64,000 nt of DNA from Evansella caseinilytica (GCF_900107275.1 NZ_FNPI01000007.1:1-64000), one strand, 5' to 3'; shown: positions 9,080 to 18,088, numbered from the stretch's first letter. The notes: generated by a model from the letters alone, not told the origin. Made by a program: numbers and translations.

Positions 9080-10432
9080 TCACTGCATTTGCTGCTCCGT
9101 TACAAACACCGTCGTTGCCGTGCCTTTCTGGAAATCATCGCTTGTTAATATTCGCAGCAGCAGCGGGATATTCGTTTTAATTCCGTCGACTTCCGCCTGC
9201 CGGAGACATTGAATCAGCAAGTCGATCGTCGCTGCTCTTGTACTTCCAAAGGCAATGACTTTTCCAATCAACGGGTCGTAAAACGGCGTGACGGCAGTCC
9301 CTTCTTCCACGCCGAAGTCATAACGTACTCCTTCTGCGGAAGGAAAACGCCATTTACTAATCGTTCCTGGCGAAGGAAAAAAAGTGTTCGGATCTTCTGC
9401 GTAAATCCGCGCCTCCATGGCATGTTCAGCCGTTTCATCTGCCGTTGCCGCTGCTGCTGTCAGCGCCGAAAGCTGTTCACCCGCTGCCAGGCGGATTTGC
9501 CACTCGACTAGATCGATCCCCGCCGTTTCCTCGGTAACCGCATGCTCCACCTGAAGCCGTGTATTCATTTCCAGAAAAAAGATATTTTCGTCTGTATCAA
9601 CTAAAAACTCCACCGTTCCCACATTCGTGTACCCGATGCTTTTCGCAGCCTGTTCAGCCAGGTCGTGCAGCTTGTGTCTGCCGCCGCCGCTTAAAAAAAC
9701 GGCCGGAGCCTCTTCAATTATTTTTTGATGCCGCCGCTGAATCGAGCATTCTCTTTCACCGATGCACTTAATATTTCCGCTGCTATCTCCTGCAATCTGC
9801 GCTTCGATATGCCTTGGAGCCTTGATGTATTTTTCGAAATAAATGTCACCTGAGCCAAAGAATGTCTCCGCTTTCTTCACAACCGTAGCCACTGCTGTTA
9901 ACAATTCTTGTTCATGCTCCACAAGCTGCATTCCGATCCCGCCACCGCCGGCTGCCGCTTTTACCATCAGGGGAAAGCCAATCGTTCTCGCTGCTTTTAC
10001 CGCCTCCAGCTCGGAAAATGGGGAAATCGTCGCTCCCGGTATCACCGGGACGCCTGCCTGCATCATCTTTTTTCTTGCTTCCAGCTTATTTCCCATCTTC
10101 CGGACAGTATAGGGAAGCGGGCCGATAAACGTTATACCTTTTTCAGCAACCACTTCGGCAAACTCAGCGTTTTCCGATAAAAATCCATAGCCCGGATGGA
10201 TCGCATCGGCGTTGGCCTCCTTGGCAGCGCGCAAAAGATTGTCAATATTAAGATAGCTTTCTTTCACGCGTGATCCACCGATAAAATATGCTTCGTCAGC
10301 CTGCTTGACATGGAGGCTGCGGCGGTCTGCTTCTGAATATACTGCTGCGGTACGAATCCCTAATTTTTGGCATGTTTTAATGATTCTAACAGCGATCTCT
10401 CCCCGGTTGGCAATCAGTATTTTTTTAAACAT
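9080..10432 (-). CDS. yngH: Biotin carboxylase subunit, YngH-like
   Basis: ATP-grasp enzyme that carboxylates biotin. It has 450 residues, the normal length for a stand-alone biotin carboxylase without a fused carrier. Motifs: start KKILIANRGEIAVRII, the glycine-rich ATP loop MVKAAAGGGGIGMQ, the ECSIQRRHQKIIEEAP block, and the EMNTRLQVEHAVTEE metal and catalytic region. AGGAGGG stands 5 bases before the ATG. It follows the acyl-CoA dehydrogenase with an 18-base gap. A general acetyl-CoA carboxylase AccC role is less likely given the yng-type neighbours. Confidence 0.93.
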   Translation of the reverse strand: MFKKILIANRGEIAVRIIKTCQKLGIRTAAVYSEADRRSLHVKQADEAYFIGGSRVKESYLNIDNLLRAAKEANADAIHPGYGFLSENAEFAEVVAEKGITFIGPLPYTVRKMGNKLEARKKMMQAGVPVIPGATISPFSELEAVKAARTIGFPLMVKAAAGGGGIGMQLVEHEQELLTAVATVVKKAETFFGSGDIYFEKYIKAPRHIEAQIAGDSSGNIKCIGERECSIQRRHQKIIEEAPAVFLSGGGRHKLHDLAEQAAKSIGYTNVGTVEFLVDTDENIFFLEMNTRLQVEHAVTEETAGIDLVEWQIRLAAGEQLSALTAAAATADETAEHAMEARIYAEDPNTFFPSPGTISKWRFPSAEGVRYDFGVEEGTAVTPFYDPLIGKVIAFGSTRAATIDLLIQCLRQAEVDGIKTNIPLLLRILTSDDFQKGTATTVFVTEQQMQ

Positions 10433-10450
10433 CGCTTCCCTCCTACTTTT

Positions 10451-11596
10451 TCACGGACAACCGATTTCCCGCGCGATAACGAGCCGTTGTATTTCTGACG
10501 TTCCTTCGCCGATTTCCAGCAATTTTGCATCCCGCAAATATCTCTCTACATGATATTCACGCATGTAACCGTAACCACCATGAATTTGTATCGCCTGGTT
10601 GCAAGCCCTCATCGCTGCTTCAGAGGCAAATAGTTTAGCCATCGCCGCTTCCTTTTTAAACGGTCTGCCAGTATCCTTCAGCCACGCTGCCTTATAGACC
10701 ATGTTTTGCGCCAGCTCTAATTCCATTGCCATATCCGCCAGTTTAAACTGAATCGCCTGGAAGCTGCCGATCAGCCTGCCGAACTGTTTTCGCTGTTTAC
10801 TGTAATTAAGGGCCGCTTCATATGCCGCTTTGCCAATGCCGACGGCAAGGGCCGCAATGGAAATTCTTCCTCCATCCAGCGTGTATAAAAACTGGCCGAA
10901 GCCTTTGTTTGGATCGCCTAACATATTTTCCTGCGGTACTTTTACACTTTCCAGGACAATTTCCGTCGTGTTGGAGCCCTTCACACCCATTTTTTGATAC
11001 TCGCTGCGGATCGTCAGCCCAGCCGCGTCCGCCGGCACGATGAAAGCGGAAATAATATTCTTTCCGCGGTCGTCGACTCCGCTGACAGCAGTGACAATGA
11101 TCGTTCGTGCATAGCTGGCATTGGTAATCCAGCATTTCTCGCCATTAAGGACATAATCTTTTCCAGTCAGAACCGCCTTTGTTCTCGTTCCGCCTGCGTC
11201 CGATCCGGCATGAGGCTCCGTCAATCCGAAGGCGCCGAGGCTCTCGCCTTTGGCAAGGGGGACTAAATACTCCTGCTTCTGTTTTTCCGTACCAAAATAA
11301 TAAAGTGGTGTCGCCCCGAGAGATACTGCCGCAGCATAGCTTAATCCCGTACTTCCGCAAGCCTTTCCAATCTCCTCTACAGCCAGGATGTACGATAGCG
11401 TGTCGCCTCCGGAGCCGCCGTATTTTTCGGGAAACGGAATACCTAACAACCCGATCTCTCCCATTTTCTTGAAGTTCTCAAGTGGAAACCGTCCCGTGCG
11501 ATCCACTTCCTCGGCCAATGGAGCAACCTCTTTTTCGGCAAAATCCCGGACCATCTCCTGAATCATGACCTGCTCTTTAGAAAACGAGAAATCCAT
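10451..11596 (-). CDS. yngJ: Acyl-CoA dehydrogenase, isovaleryl-CoA type, YngJ-like
   Basis: FAD flavoprotein of about 381 residues catalysing alpha,beta-dehydrogenation; in this context the substrate is expected to be isovaleryl-CoA. The start is MDFSFSKEQ at 11596, with GAGGGG upstream; a longer in-frame extension to 11731 runs through the operator region and is rejected. Seen are [28 protein letters not shown] and the C-terminal [17 protein letters not shown] followed by IGEGTSEIQ, with a glutamate at the MCAD-type catalytic position. It is the first gene of the operon; two cre-like boxes and a FadR-like palindrome lie just upstream. Confidence 0.92.
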   Translation of the reverse strand: MDFSFSKEQVMIQEMVRDFAEKEVAPLAEEVDRTGRFPLENFKKMGEIGLLGIPFPEKYGGSGGDTLSYILAVEEIGKACGSTGLSYAAAVSLGATPLYYFGTEKQKQEYLVPLAKGESLGAFGLTEPHAGSDAGGTRTKAVLTGKDYVLNGEKCWITNASYARTIIVTAVSGVDDRGKNIISAFIVPADAAGLTIRSEYQKMGVKGSNTTEIVLESVKVPQENMLGDPNKGFGQFLYTLDGGRISIAALAVGIGKAAYEAALNYSKQRKQFGRLIGSFQAIQFKLADMAMELELAQNMVYKAAWLKDTGRPFKKEAAMAKLFASEAAMRACNQAIQIHGGYGYMREYHVERYLRDAKLLEIGEGTSEIQRLVIAREIGCP

Positions 11597-11619
11597 ATCA
11601 TCTTCCCCTCTCATTGAAA

Positions 11620-11633
11620 TGTAAACACTTTCA
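11620..11633 (-). promoter_or_regulatory. cre-like box, proximal, leucine operon
   Basis: Read on the minus strand the site is TGAAAGTGTTTACA, one mismatch from TGWAANCGNTNWCA. It lies 24 bases upstream of the first gene and is near-identical to a second box 36 bases further out. Two boxes in one leader make CcpA repression of this catabolic operon plausible. Confidence 0.5.
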
Positions 11634-11655
11634 TCCGCAGGTAAAACAACTGAAA

Positions 11656-11669
11656 TGTAAATGCTTTCA
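11656..11669 (-). promoter_or_regulatory. cre-like box, distal, leucine operon
   Basis: On the minus strand TGAAAGCATTTACA, one mismatch from the cre consensus. The two boxes share flanking bases (TTTCA on the far side), so the pair may have arisen by a short local duplication. Confidence 0.5.
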
Positions 11670-11697
11670 TAAGTGGACAAAATAATAGGAAACAACC

Positions 11698-11715
11698 TGA
11701 CTGAGCATTCGTTCA
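11698..11715 (-). promoter_or_regulatory. FadR-like operator upstream of the leucine operon
   Basis: On the minus strand TGAACGAATGCTCAGTCA. It matches the Bacillus FadR consensus TGAATGAMTANTCATTCA at 14 of the 17 defined positions. FadR is a TetR-family repressor released by long-chain acyl-CoA, and in Bacillales it controls beta-oxidation genes. The combination with two cre-like boxes suggests dual control by fatty-acyl signals and carbon status. This is pattern matching by eye. Confidence 0.45.
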
Positions 11716-11942
11716 GATTCTTTCCATACAATTATTTTTATTATAAAAAATGATTTGCTAATTGACAATATATTTTTAAAATTAAGAAATTTGTGAATTG
11801 ATGAGCAGCATTGTGTGTGGCATGTTTCATTCTTATTGCGGTCCCGTTGATGAAGTTTTGGAGCAGATTATTTTGACGAGCTGCGAAAATGACAGTAAGA
11901 AGAAACTTTTTTCTGTATTTGCATTTTGCAGCGGGGGTGATG

Positions 11943-12045
11943 GCTTTCCCGGCGGTTTTCCGTTTTTTCCCGTCGGTTTAGTACTTCTTCCCGTCCGTTC
12001 GGTGGATTTTTCCGTCGATTTCTTGCTTTTTTCCGTATTTGCAAC
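11943..12045. repeat. Degenerate 21-bp minisatellite, about five units
   Basis: Five imperfect units of 20-22 bases built on TTTTTCCCGTCGGTTT occur head to tail. Read on the minus strand they would code a seven-residue pattern of the TEKSxxx / TGKxxxP kind inside an 87-codon frame (11833-12096), but that frame has no ribosome binding site. A related sequence, CTTTTTTCYGTATTTGCA, borders the array on both sides (about 11907 and 12027). Confidence 0.7.
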
Positions 12046-12391
12046 GGGGTGAAGAAATTGACTCGCTTCCGACCCCGTTTTGTCCTCATCAACCATTCTT
12101 GAGGACAGTTCGAACCAGTTTCATATCGATTTCCCCTCATAGAAGCGATCTTAAAGTCCCGAAAGAGGAAGAATCGGGATAGAGAGATGTGCTCACCATT
12201 TGAAGCACTGCTTAAAGCCGCCACCTTCTTAAGGACGACTTCAACTCCCTTCCTTCCACTTTCGAAGTCTAGCCGTGAACAAACCGAGCGTCTCCCGGCG
12301 CACAACGGACATTTCATTTCTCCGATCAACACTTTAATACAGCTTATAGAAATTGCCACAGCAAATTCCGCAGACACATTCACAATTTTTT
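12046..12391. other. Intergenic region between the leucine operon leader and nadA
   Basis: No gene is supported. Short inverted matches are present (GTCCTCA near 12082 with TGAGGAC near 12101). A long minus-strand open frame (11868-12383) reads through the minisatellite and has no start site or family resemblance, so it is treated as chance. Confidence 0.5.
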
Positions 12392-13510
12392 CTATACATT
12401 CGCAAACATCCGTTCAATCGCCAGCTTCCCCTCAACTGCAATATGATCAGGAACACGGATCTTATTAACCGGCCGGCCCGCCTCAATCTGCTCCAACGCC
12501 CAGACAAAATGCGGCAAATCAATCCTGTTCATCGTCAGACACGGGCACATTTCCGGATTTAATGAAACAATATCCTTATCCGGATGCTCATTAATCAGAC
12601 GGTTGACGAGATTCATTTCGGTGCCGATCGCCCACTTGCTTCCGGCAGGCGCCGCTTTGATTGTATCGATGATGTATTTTGTGGAGCCGTTAAAATCGGA
12701 AGCCTGCACGACATGAAAGGTGCATTCCGGGTGTACCAGTATATTGCGGTCGGGGTCTTCCAAACGCAGCCGGTGAACATGCTCCAGGCGGAAGTTTTCG
12801 TGGACAGAACAATGCCCTTTCCACAGGATCATCGTTACTGCGGCAAAATCGCTTTCCCGCTCCTCCTGCTCCTCGAAACGTCCGGCAACCGGATCCCAGA
12901 CAATCATTTCCGATAAGGAAATTCCTAAATCATACGCTGTATTTCGCCCCAAATGCTGATCAGGCAAAAACAAAATACGTTCCTTTTGTCCGAAAGCCCA
13001 TTCCAGCATTTTTTTAGCGTTGGAGGATGTCACTGTCGCGCCGCCGTGCCTGCCCACAAAAGCCTTGATTTCTGCAGTGGAGTTGACATATGTGAGCGGA
13101 ATGATCGTATCTCCGAATTTGTCCTGGAGGCGAGCCCACGCCAGCTCCGTCTGTTCCATATTGGCCATATCTGCCATGGAACAGCCAGCCCGCATATCCG
13201 GCAGCACCACTGTTTGACAGGAATCTGTTAAAATATCAGCTGTTTCTGCCATAAAATGAACCCCGCAAAACACCACGTATTCCGCCTGCTTATTCTGAGC
13301 CGACAGCTGTGCCAGTTGCAACGAATCCCCGGTGGCATCCGCAAATTGAATCACTTCATCCTTTTGATAATGATGTCCTGGTATAAACAGCTTTTTGCCA
13401 AGCTTCCGTTTAATTTCGGCTGCGCGAGCTTCCAACGCTGCTGTCGACCGCTTTTTATATTCTTCCGGCATTAGTTGCTGCATGTCAGCAAACAGATGAA
13501 GGCTTGCCAT
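12392..13510 (-). CDS. nadA: Quinolinate synthase A (NadA)
   Basis: Iron-sulfur enzyme that condenses iminoaspartate with dihydroxyacetone phosphate to quinolinate, the second step of NAD synthesis. It has 372 residues, the long form typical of Bacillus. The three cluster cysteines can be seen in YVVFCGVHFMAE, HPECTFHV and PEMCPCLTMN. The start at 13510 has GGGGGG 7 bases upstream. The gene overlaps the 3' end of nadC by 26 bases, so the two are coupled. It is the last gene of nadB-nadC-nadA. Confidence 0.96.
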   Translation of the reverse strand: MASLHLFADMQQLMPEEYKKRSTAALEARAAEIKRKLGKKLFIPGHHYQKDEVIQFADATGDSLQLAQLSAQNKQAEYVVFCGVHFMAETADILTDSCQTVVLPDMRAGCSMADMANMEQTELAWARLQDKFGDTIIPLTYVNSTAEIKAFVGRHGGATVTSSNAKKMLEWAFGQKERILFLPDQHLGRNTAYDLGISLSEMIVWDPVAGRFEEQEERESDFAAVTMILWKGHCSVHENFRLEHVHRLRLEDPDRNILVHPECTFHVVQASDFNGSTKYIIDTIKAAPAGSKWAIGTEMNLVNRLINEHPDKDIVSLNPEMCPCLTMNRIDLPHFVWALEQIEAGRPVNKIRVPDHIAVEGKLAIERMFANV

Positions 13511-14354
13511 ATTTCGTCCCCCCGTTTACTTCAATATTAAAACTGATGTCCAACGCTTTCACAGAATGGGTCAATGCGCCGATGGAAATATACTCCACAC
13601 CTGTTTCTCCGTATGCCTGCACATTATCCATGGTCATCCCCCCTGATACTTCCGTGATGATCGTGGCTGGCGTGAGTTCCCGCCACAACCGCGCTTCTTC
13701 CACCGAACAGTTGTCAAACATGATCACGTCCGCCTTCGCCGCAATCGCCTCCTGGAGATCTCCCAGCGATTCTACTTCCACCTCCACCTTGACCATGTGA
13801 CCGATTTTTTGCCGGATTCTCTCCATCGCCGCTGTAATCGAACCAGCCTGGGCTATATGATTATCTTTGATCATGACGGCATCATCGAGGCGCAGCCGGT
13901 GATTGAAGCCGCCGCCGCAGGTTACGGCGTGCTTTTCCAACATTCTTAACCCCGGTGTTGTCTTCCTTGTATCGCATACCTTTGTAGTGGTGTCGGACAG
14001 CTTGCGGACAACATTTGCCGTCATCGTCGCAATGCCGCTCATCCTTTGCACAAGGTTAAGAAGCACGCGCTCCGTGCAAAGTAAATCTGCGGTCGGACCG
14101 ACAACTTCGGCGATAATGTCTCCCGGTTGCAGAGCGTCTCCATCGCCTTTTTTCAGCCGCAGATCAAATTCCTCCTGCAACAGCTTATAGCCTTCGATTA
14201 ACACATCTTTTCCGGAAAAAACACCGGCCTCCTTTGCCAAAAATACGGCCCGGCTTCGTTCGCCGTTGAAAATCCATTGCGCTGTCAAGTCACCAAAGCC
14301 GATATCTTCTTGAAAAAACTCATTGAGCTGTTCCCTTAATAAGAGCTTATTCAT
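13485..14354 (-). CDS. nadC: Nicotinate-nucleotide pyrophosphorylase, carboxylating (NadC)
   Basis: Quinolinate phosphoribosyltransferase that makes nicotinate mononucleotide from quinolinate and PRPP with loss of CO2. It has 289 residues. Family blocks EDIGFGDLTAQ, CDTRKTTPGLRMLEK, CGGGFNHRLRLDDAVMIKDNH and EVSGGMTMDNVQAYGETGVEYISIGALTHS are all intact. GGAGGAGG lies about 11 bases before the ATG. It sits 21 bases downstream of nadB and overlaps nadA. Confidence 0.96.
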   Translation of the reverse strand: MNKLLLREQLNEFFQEDIGFGDLTAQWIFNGERSRAVFLAKEAGVFSGKDVLIEGYKLLQEEFDLRLKKGDGDALQPGDIIAEVVGPTADLLCTERVLLNLVQRMSGIATMTANVVRKLSDTTTKVCDTRKTTPGLRMLEKHAVTCGGGFNHRLRLDDAVMIKDNHIAQAGSITAAMERIRQKIGHMVKVEVEVESLGDLQEAIAAKADVIMFDNCSVEEARLWRELTPATIITEVSGGMTMDNVQAYGETGVEYISIGALTHSVKALDISFNIEVNGGTKYGKPSSVC

Positions 14355-14375
14355 ATACTGTTTTTCCTCCTCCGC

Positions 14376-15950
14376 TCAATGCATTGTGACTTCGAACGGC
14401 TGTTTTTTTTGAATAATTTGTTTTCCCTCCCAATGTACCGGATCAGGATTGGGATAATCGCTCCGATAATGGGCTCCTCGACTTTCCTCCCGTTCAAGCG
14501 CCGCTCCCGCCATCAGCCATGCCGTCAGCAGCATGTTAGAGCGGTCAACTAACTCCTCGCGCCATGCATCCCGTCGCACATGCACCAACCTGTTCACTTG
14601 GCAGCTTTCCAGCCAATGAACCAGCGTTTTCAACCGCGGTTCATCCCGGCGAACACCCAAAGCCCCGCTCGTCTGCGCGCGGATGTCGTCAACCGTCGGC
14701 AGGACAGCTTCCCAGTCTTCGTCCTGCTCCACCTCGCAGCCTGCCTTCCTTTGACTAGTTCCCTCACTTCCCCCGGTTTGATCGGTGCGGACGATGTGTT
14801 CCGCTGCCCGTTCCCCGAAAACGAGCGCTTCCAGCAGCGAATTGCTTGCCAAACGATTGGCACCATGCACCCCGGTTCTCGCCACTTCGCCGACGGCATA
14901 CAGTCCGGGAACCGATGTTTGACCGTAAGCATCGGTAACAACACCGCCCATTAAAAAATGAGCTCCGGCCGCCACCGGTATCCTGCCGGTCTGAACAGCG
15001 ATTCCGGCATTTCGGCACATCTCGTCAATCGCCGGAAACCGCTTCGGAAAATCTTGAATGCTTGAAATCTCCAAAAATATTTTTTCCCCTCTGCTTGTAT
15101 ATTGGTCAATGGTCCGGGCAACAACATCGCGGGGAGCAAGGTCCTTCTGCGGATGAACACCTGCCATTACTTTTGTTCCGTCCTCGTTCATCAAGACAGC
15201 GCCTTCCCCCCTCAAAGCCTCCGATGCCAATCCGATCACGCGGTCACCATCCTTGATCAGCGTCGGATGAAACTGCAGGAATTCTAAATCGGCCAATGCC
15301 GCACCGGCCCGGTAAGCCATCGCCAGTCCGTCGCCGATGATTGCCGGATCGTTAGATGTTTCCTGAAAAATTCCGCCGCAGCCACCGGTAGCTAAGATCG
15401 TTGCACCGGCATATTCCGTGTGCACTTCGCCGCTTTTGGAGCGAACGATAATTCCTCTGCAGACACCGTTTGCAACCGAAAGATCTACCACATGCTCGTT
15501 TTCATACAGACATATATTCGGATGCTTGGAGATGTTCTCATGCAAAAACCGCATCCAGTGATATCCTGTTCGGTCGCCGCCGGCGTGCATGATTCGCCGC
15601 CGCCGATGCGCCCCCTCCATTCCTAAAGCGAGGTCGCCGCTCCGGTCGCGATCAAAGCTCATCCCTAAGCCGATCCATTTATGAACACGGGTCACTCCCT
15701 CTTCAACCAAGATGGAAACATTGCCTTCATTGTTATGAAAAACGCCGGCTCGCAGCGTATCCAAGTAATGTTCACATGGCTCATCATCTGGATGGACGGA
15801 TGCGGCAATTCCTCCCTGGGCGCGCCACGAATTTCCGTTCAGCCGATTTCCTTTTGTATAAATTTTCACATTTTTATGCGGAGCCAATGAAAAGGCAGCA
15901 ACTAGAGCGGCCATGCCAGCGCCAACAATGATTACATCTTTGTCTGCCAT
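14376..15950 (-). CDS. nadB: L-aspartate oxidase (NadB)
   Basis: FAD enzyme oxidising aspartate to iminoaspartate, the first step of NAD synthesis. It has 524 residues. The dinucleotide fold DVIIVGAGMAALVAAFSL is at the start; the substrate-channel and flavin motifs NSWRAQGGIAAS, FLQFHPT, RGEGAVLMNEDG, APRDVVAR, and GLYAVGEVARTGVHGANRLASNSLLEALVFG follow. AAGGTG precedes the ATG. The C-terminal helical domain is present. It is the first gene of the leftward nad operon, divergent from the cysteine desulfurase gene across the NiaR operator. Confidence 0.96.
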   Translation of the reverse strand: MADKDVIIVGAGMAALVAAFSLAPHKNVKIYTKGNRLNGNSWRAQGGIAASVHPDDEPCEHYLDTLRAGVFHNNEGNVSILVEEGVTRVHKWIGLGMSFDRDRSGDLALGMEGAHRRRRIMHAGGDRTGYHWMRFLHENISKHPNICLYENEHVVDLSVANGVCRGIIVRSKSGEVHTEYAGATILATGGCGGIFQETSNDPAIIGDGLAMAYRAGAALADLEFLQFHPTLIKDGDRVIGLASEALRGEGAVLMNEDGTKVMAGVHPQKDLAPRDVVARTIDQYTSRGEKIFLEISSIQDFPKRFPAIDEMCRNAGIAVQTGRIPVAAGAHFLMGGVVTDAYGQTSVPGLYAVGEVARTGVHGANRLASNSLLEALVFGERAAEHIVRTDQTGGSEGTSQRKAGCEVEQDEDWEAVLPTVDDIRAQTSGALGVRRDEPRLKTLVHWLESCQVNRLVHVRRDAWREELVDRSNMLLTAWLMAGAALEREESRGAHYRSDYPNPDPVHWEGKQIIQKKQPFEVTMH

Positions 15951-15969
15951 GAATTTTTACACCTTCTCT

Positions 15970-15999
15970 TACATGTGTCTTGACACCTATATTTACATA
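15970..15999 (-). promoter_or_regulatory. NiaR (NadR/YrxA) operator between nadB and nifS
   Basis: The region holds a perfect palindrome GTGTC-TT-GACAC (15975-15986) followed by CTATATTTACAT; a second TGTCTTG half lies on the minus strand around 16013-16023. The TGTCTTGACA-type element upstream of nad genes is the known NiaR target in Bacillus. It is 20 bases before nadB, and the niaR gene itself is the second gene on the other side, giving autoregulation with nicotinate as corepressor. Confidence 0.7.
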
Positions 16000-16029
16000 A
16001 TTTTAAACTAATGACAAGACATTTTTCTC

Positions 16030-16260
16030 GCGTATTTACAGATGCGCCTGCAATAACAAGAAAAAGGGCAGCGAATGACCGCTGTTTCGATCGTTGCAAG
16101 CAATGTTCCAACTGGAGGACAGACAGGCTCAACACGATGAAGGTGTAAGCTGCCCTGCGGAAACTAAATCCTGAGTGCGGATGCCCCGCTGGCAGCGACA
16201 CATGCGGAGCATCCGGAAATAGCGGCGAACCAACGACGCGGGGAGCTTCACCGGCCATTT
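16030..16260. other. Structured non-coding stretch upstream of the cysteine desulfurase gene
   Basis: Two alternative stems can be drawn: GCTGCC (16149) with GGCAGC (16191), and CGGATGC (16178) with GCATCCG (16209). The 3' half of one stem overlaps the loop of the other, so they exclude each other in part. GC content is above that of the flanks. It may be part of the nifS leader, or a dispersed repeat with no second copy in the window. No match to a known riboswitch was recognised. Confidence 0.35.
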
Positions 16261-16296
16261 TTGGAATTTGCAACATCACCGATGAGGAGTGGAAGC

Positions 16297-17427
16297 ATGA
16301 TTTATTTTGATCACGCAGCGACAACACCGATTTCTTCAGACGCTTTACAAGTTTTTATAAAAGCGAGTAAAGAATATTTTGCCAATCCGAGCAGCTTACA
16401 TGAGCAGGGAGAAAAAGCGAAGCTACTGCTGGAAAAATGCCGTGCGGAAGTTGCTGGTTTATTGAGGGTGGAAGCAGCGGAAATGTATTTTACAAGCGGT
16501 GGATCTGAAGCGAATACATTGGCCCTTGAATCGCTTTTTTTCGCCAATCGTCATAAAGGAAATCATATCATTACATCACAAACGGAGCATCCGTCCGTTC
16601 ATTCCGTGTTTCACAAACTGGAGCAGCAAGGAATCGAGGTCACCTATTTAGCTGTCAATCCAGCAGGGCAAATCTCCTTGCAAGATTTGCAACATTCGAT
16701 TCGGCCCGATACTGTCCTGGCTTCGATTCAGCATGTGAATTCAGAAACTGGTACAATACAGGATATAAAGGCAATCGGCGAAATATTAGCAGCGAACGAC
16801 GTTCTTTTTCACAGCGATTGTGTCCAGTCATTCACAAAGCTGCCGATACATGCAAGCGAATGGCCGATCGATGCCATCTCCATTTCCAGCCATAAAGTGT
16901 GCGGACCAAAAGGAGTTGGCGCCGTTTACTTGTCATCCAAAGTGCAATGGTTCCCTGTCCAGCCATTCACTTCCCATGAACGGGGATTCCGCCAGGGAAC
17001 GGTGAATGTACCGGGAATTGCAGCATTTACTGCAGCTGCGGCCAACTCCATGCAGCTGCAGGAGCAGTTTCTGAAAAAAATGTCTGTCCTCCGGGATAAC
17101 TTTTTCCGAGAACTGCACCCGATCTCCCATCTGATCACAATCGAGGGGACGACCGGCTCACAAATTCCCCACATCATCGGGATGGGTATCAAAGGGGTGG
17201 AAGGCCAATACATGATGCTGACGCTGGACAGGCACGGCATTTGTATTTCTACGGGAAGCGCCTGCCAGGCAGGAAAACAGGAACCGTCAGTAACAATGAA
17301 GGCTTTGAACAAATCTCCGGAAGAAGCGAAGCGATTTTTCAGAATATCTTTCGGCATGGGCAATACGGAAGAGGAAATTCGTCAGGCGGCAAACATCATC
17401 ATAAAATGTGTAAGTGAGTTTCATTAA
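16297..17427 (+). CDS. nifS: Cysteine desulfurase of the NAD locus (NifS-like, NadS)
   Basis: PLP enzyme taking sulfur from cysteine, here expected to supply the 4Fe-4S cluster of NadA. About 376 residues. The start MIYFDHAATTP is classical; the PLP lysine is in SSHKVCGPKGVGAVYL and the active cysteine loop is STGSACQAGKQEPS. The ATG at 16297 follows GAGGAGTGG by about 5 bases; a longer frame from 16261 lacks a site. It is divergent from nadB across the NiaR operator and 42 bases ahead of niaR, as in Bacillus subtilis nifS-yrxA. Confidence 0.93.
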   Translation: MIYFDHAATTPISSDALQVFIKASKEYFANPSSLHEQGEKAKLLLEKCRAEVAGLLRVEAAEMYFTSGGSEANTLALESLFFANRHKGNHIITSQTEHPSVHSVFHKLEQQGIEVTYLAVNPAGQISLQDLQHSIRPDTVLASIQHVNSETGTIQDIKAIGEILAANDVLFHSDCVQSFTKLPIHASEWPIDAISISSHKVCGPKGVGAVYLSSKVQWFPVQPFTSHERGFRQGTVNVPGIAAFTAAAANSMQLQEQFLKKMSVLRDNFFRELHPISHLITIEGTTGSQIPHIIGMGIKGVEGQYMMLTLDRHGICISTGSACQAGKQEPSVTMKALNKSPEEAKRFFRISFGMGNTEEEIRQAANIIIKCVSEFH

Positions 17428-17469
17428 GCGGTTGTTGAAAATCAGTATGAAGAAATGGAGAGGTGACGG

Positions 17470-18021
17470 ATGTCTGAAAAAAGAAAGTGGTTTGGCGAGG
17501 AACGGCGAAACAAAATCGTATCGCTGCTGCAAACTCGGGATGAACCGCAAACTGGCAGCGCACTGGCGGAGGAACTGAATGTCAGCCGGCAGGTCATCGT
17601 ACAGGATATTTCCCTGCTGAAAGCCCGGAACATTCCTGTCATCGCCACAAGTCAAGGCTATGTGTTAAATGAACAGGACCCGCAGTCGATACTTTTCTCT
17701 AAAGTTATCGCCTGCTTTCATCCGCCTGAAAAAGCAGAGGAGGAGCTCTTTGTTCTCGTTGATCACGGCATCACCGTAAAGGATGTGAAGGTCGAGCATC
17801 CGATCTATGGAGATTTGACCGCTTCGATCATGGTAAGCAGCCGAAAAGAAGTCAAGCAGTTTATTGAAAAAGTGAAAGAAACGAACGCTTCCTATCTCTC
17901 GGAGCTTACCGACGGCGTCCATCTCCATACACTGGAAGCAAAATCCAAGGAGGATCTGGATGACGGAATCCGTGCACTGGACAAGGCGGGGTTTTTACTT
18001 CATGATCACGCTGCAAAATAA
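17470..18021 (+). CDS. niaR: Transcriptional repressor of NAD synthesis NiaR (YrxA)
   Basis: Nicotinate-responsive repressor of 183 residues. Residues 8-60 form an HTH_11-type winged helix (TGSALAEELNVSRQVIVQDISLLKARNIPVIATSQGY), and the rest is the 3H domain named after its conserved histidines, visible as VDHGITVKDVKVEHPIYG and GVHLHTLEA. AGAGGTGACGG precedes the ATG. Cotranscription with the desulfurase gene is likely. Its operator lies upstream of nadB and nifS. Confidence 0.95.
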   Translation: MSEKRKWFGEERRNKIVSLLQTRDEPQTGSALAEELNVSRQVIVQDISLLKARNIPVIATSQGYVLNEQDPQSILFSKVIACFHPPEKAEEELFVLVDHGITVKDVKVEHPIYGDLTASIMVSSRKEVKQFIEKVKETNASYLSELTDGVHLHTLEAKSKEDLDDGIRALDKAGFLLHDHAAK

Positions 18022-18040
18022 TCATTGATTTCATCGATAC

Positions 18041-18088
18041 ATGCGGGGAAACCATCAAAAAGGATTTATTTGATAGTTTCCCCCGCAT
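18041..18088. terminator. Hairpin between niaR and the convergent beta-helix gene
   Basis: ATGCGGGGAAAC pairs with GTTTCCCCCGCAT across an inner ATCAAA/TTTGAT stem. It sits just after niaR and before the 3' end of the convergent gene, so it could stop transcription from both sides, although no long T run follows. Confidence 0.5.

Noticed and set aside
11833-12096. 87-codon minus-strand frame with TEKSxxx heptads
   Set aside because: It arises from the 21-bp minisatellite and lacks a ribosome binding site; no protein resemblance outside the array.
15932-16327. 131-codon minus-strand frame across the nadB-nifS gap
   Set aside because: It covers the NiaR operator and the starts of both divergent genes, with no ribosome site or family resemblance.
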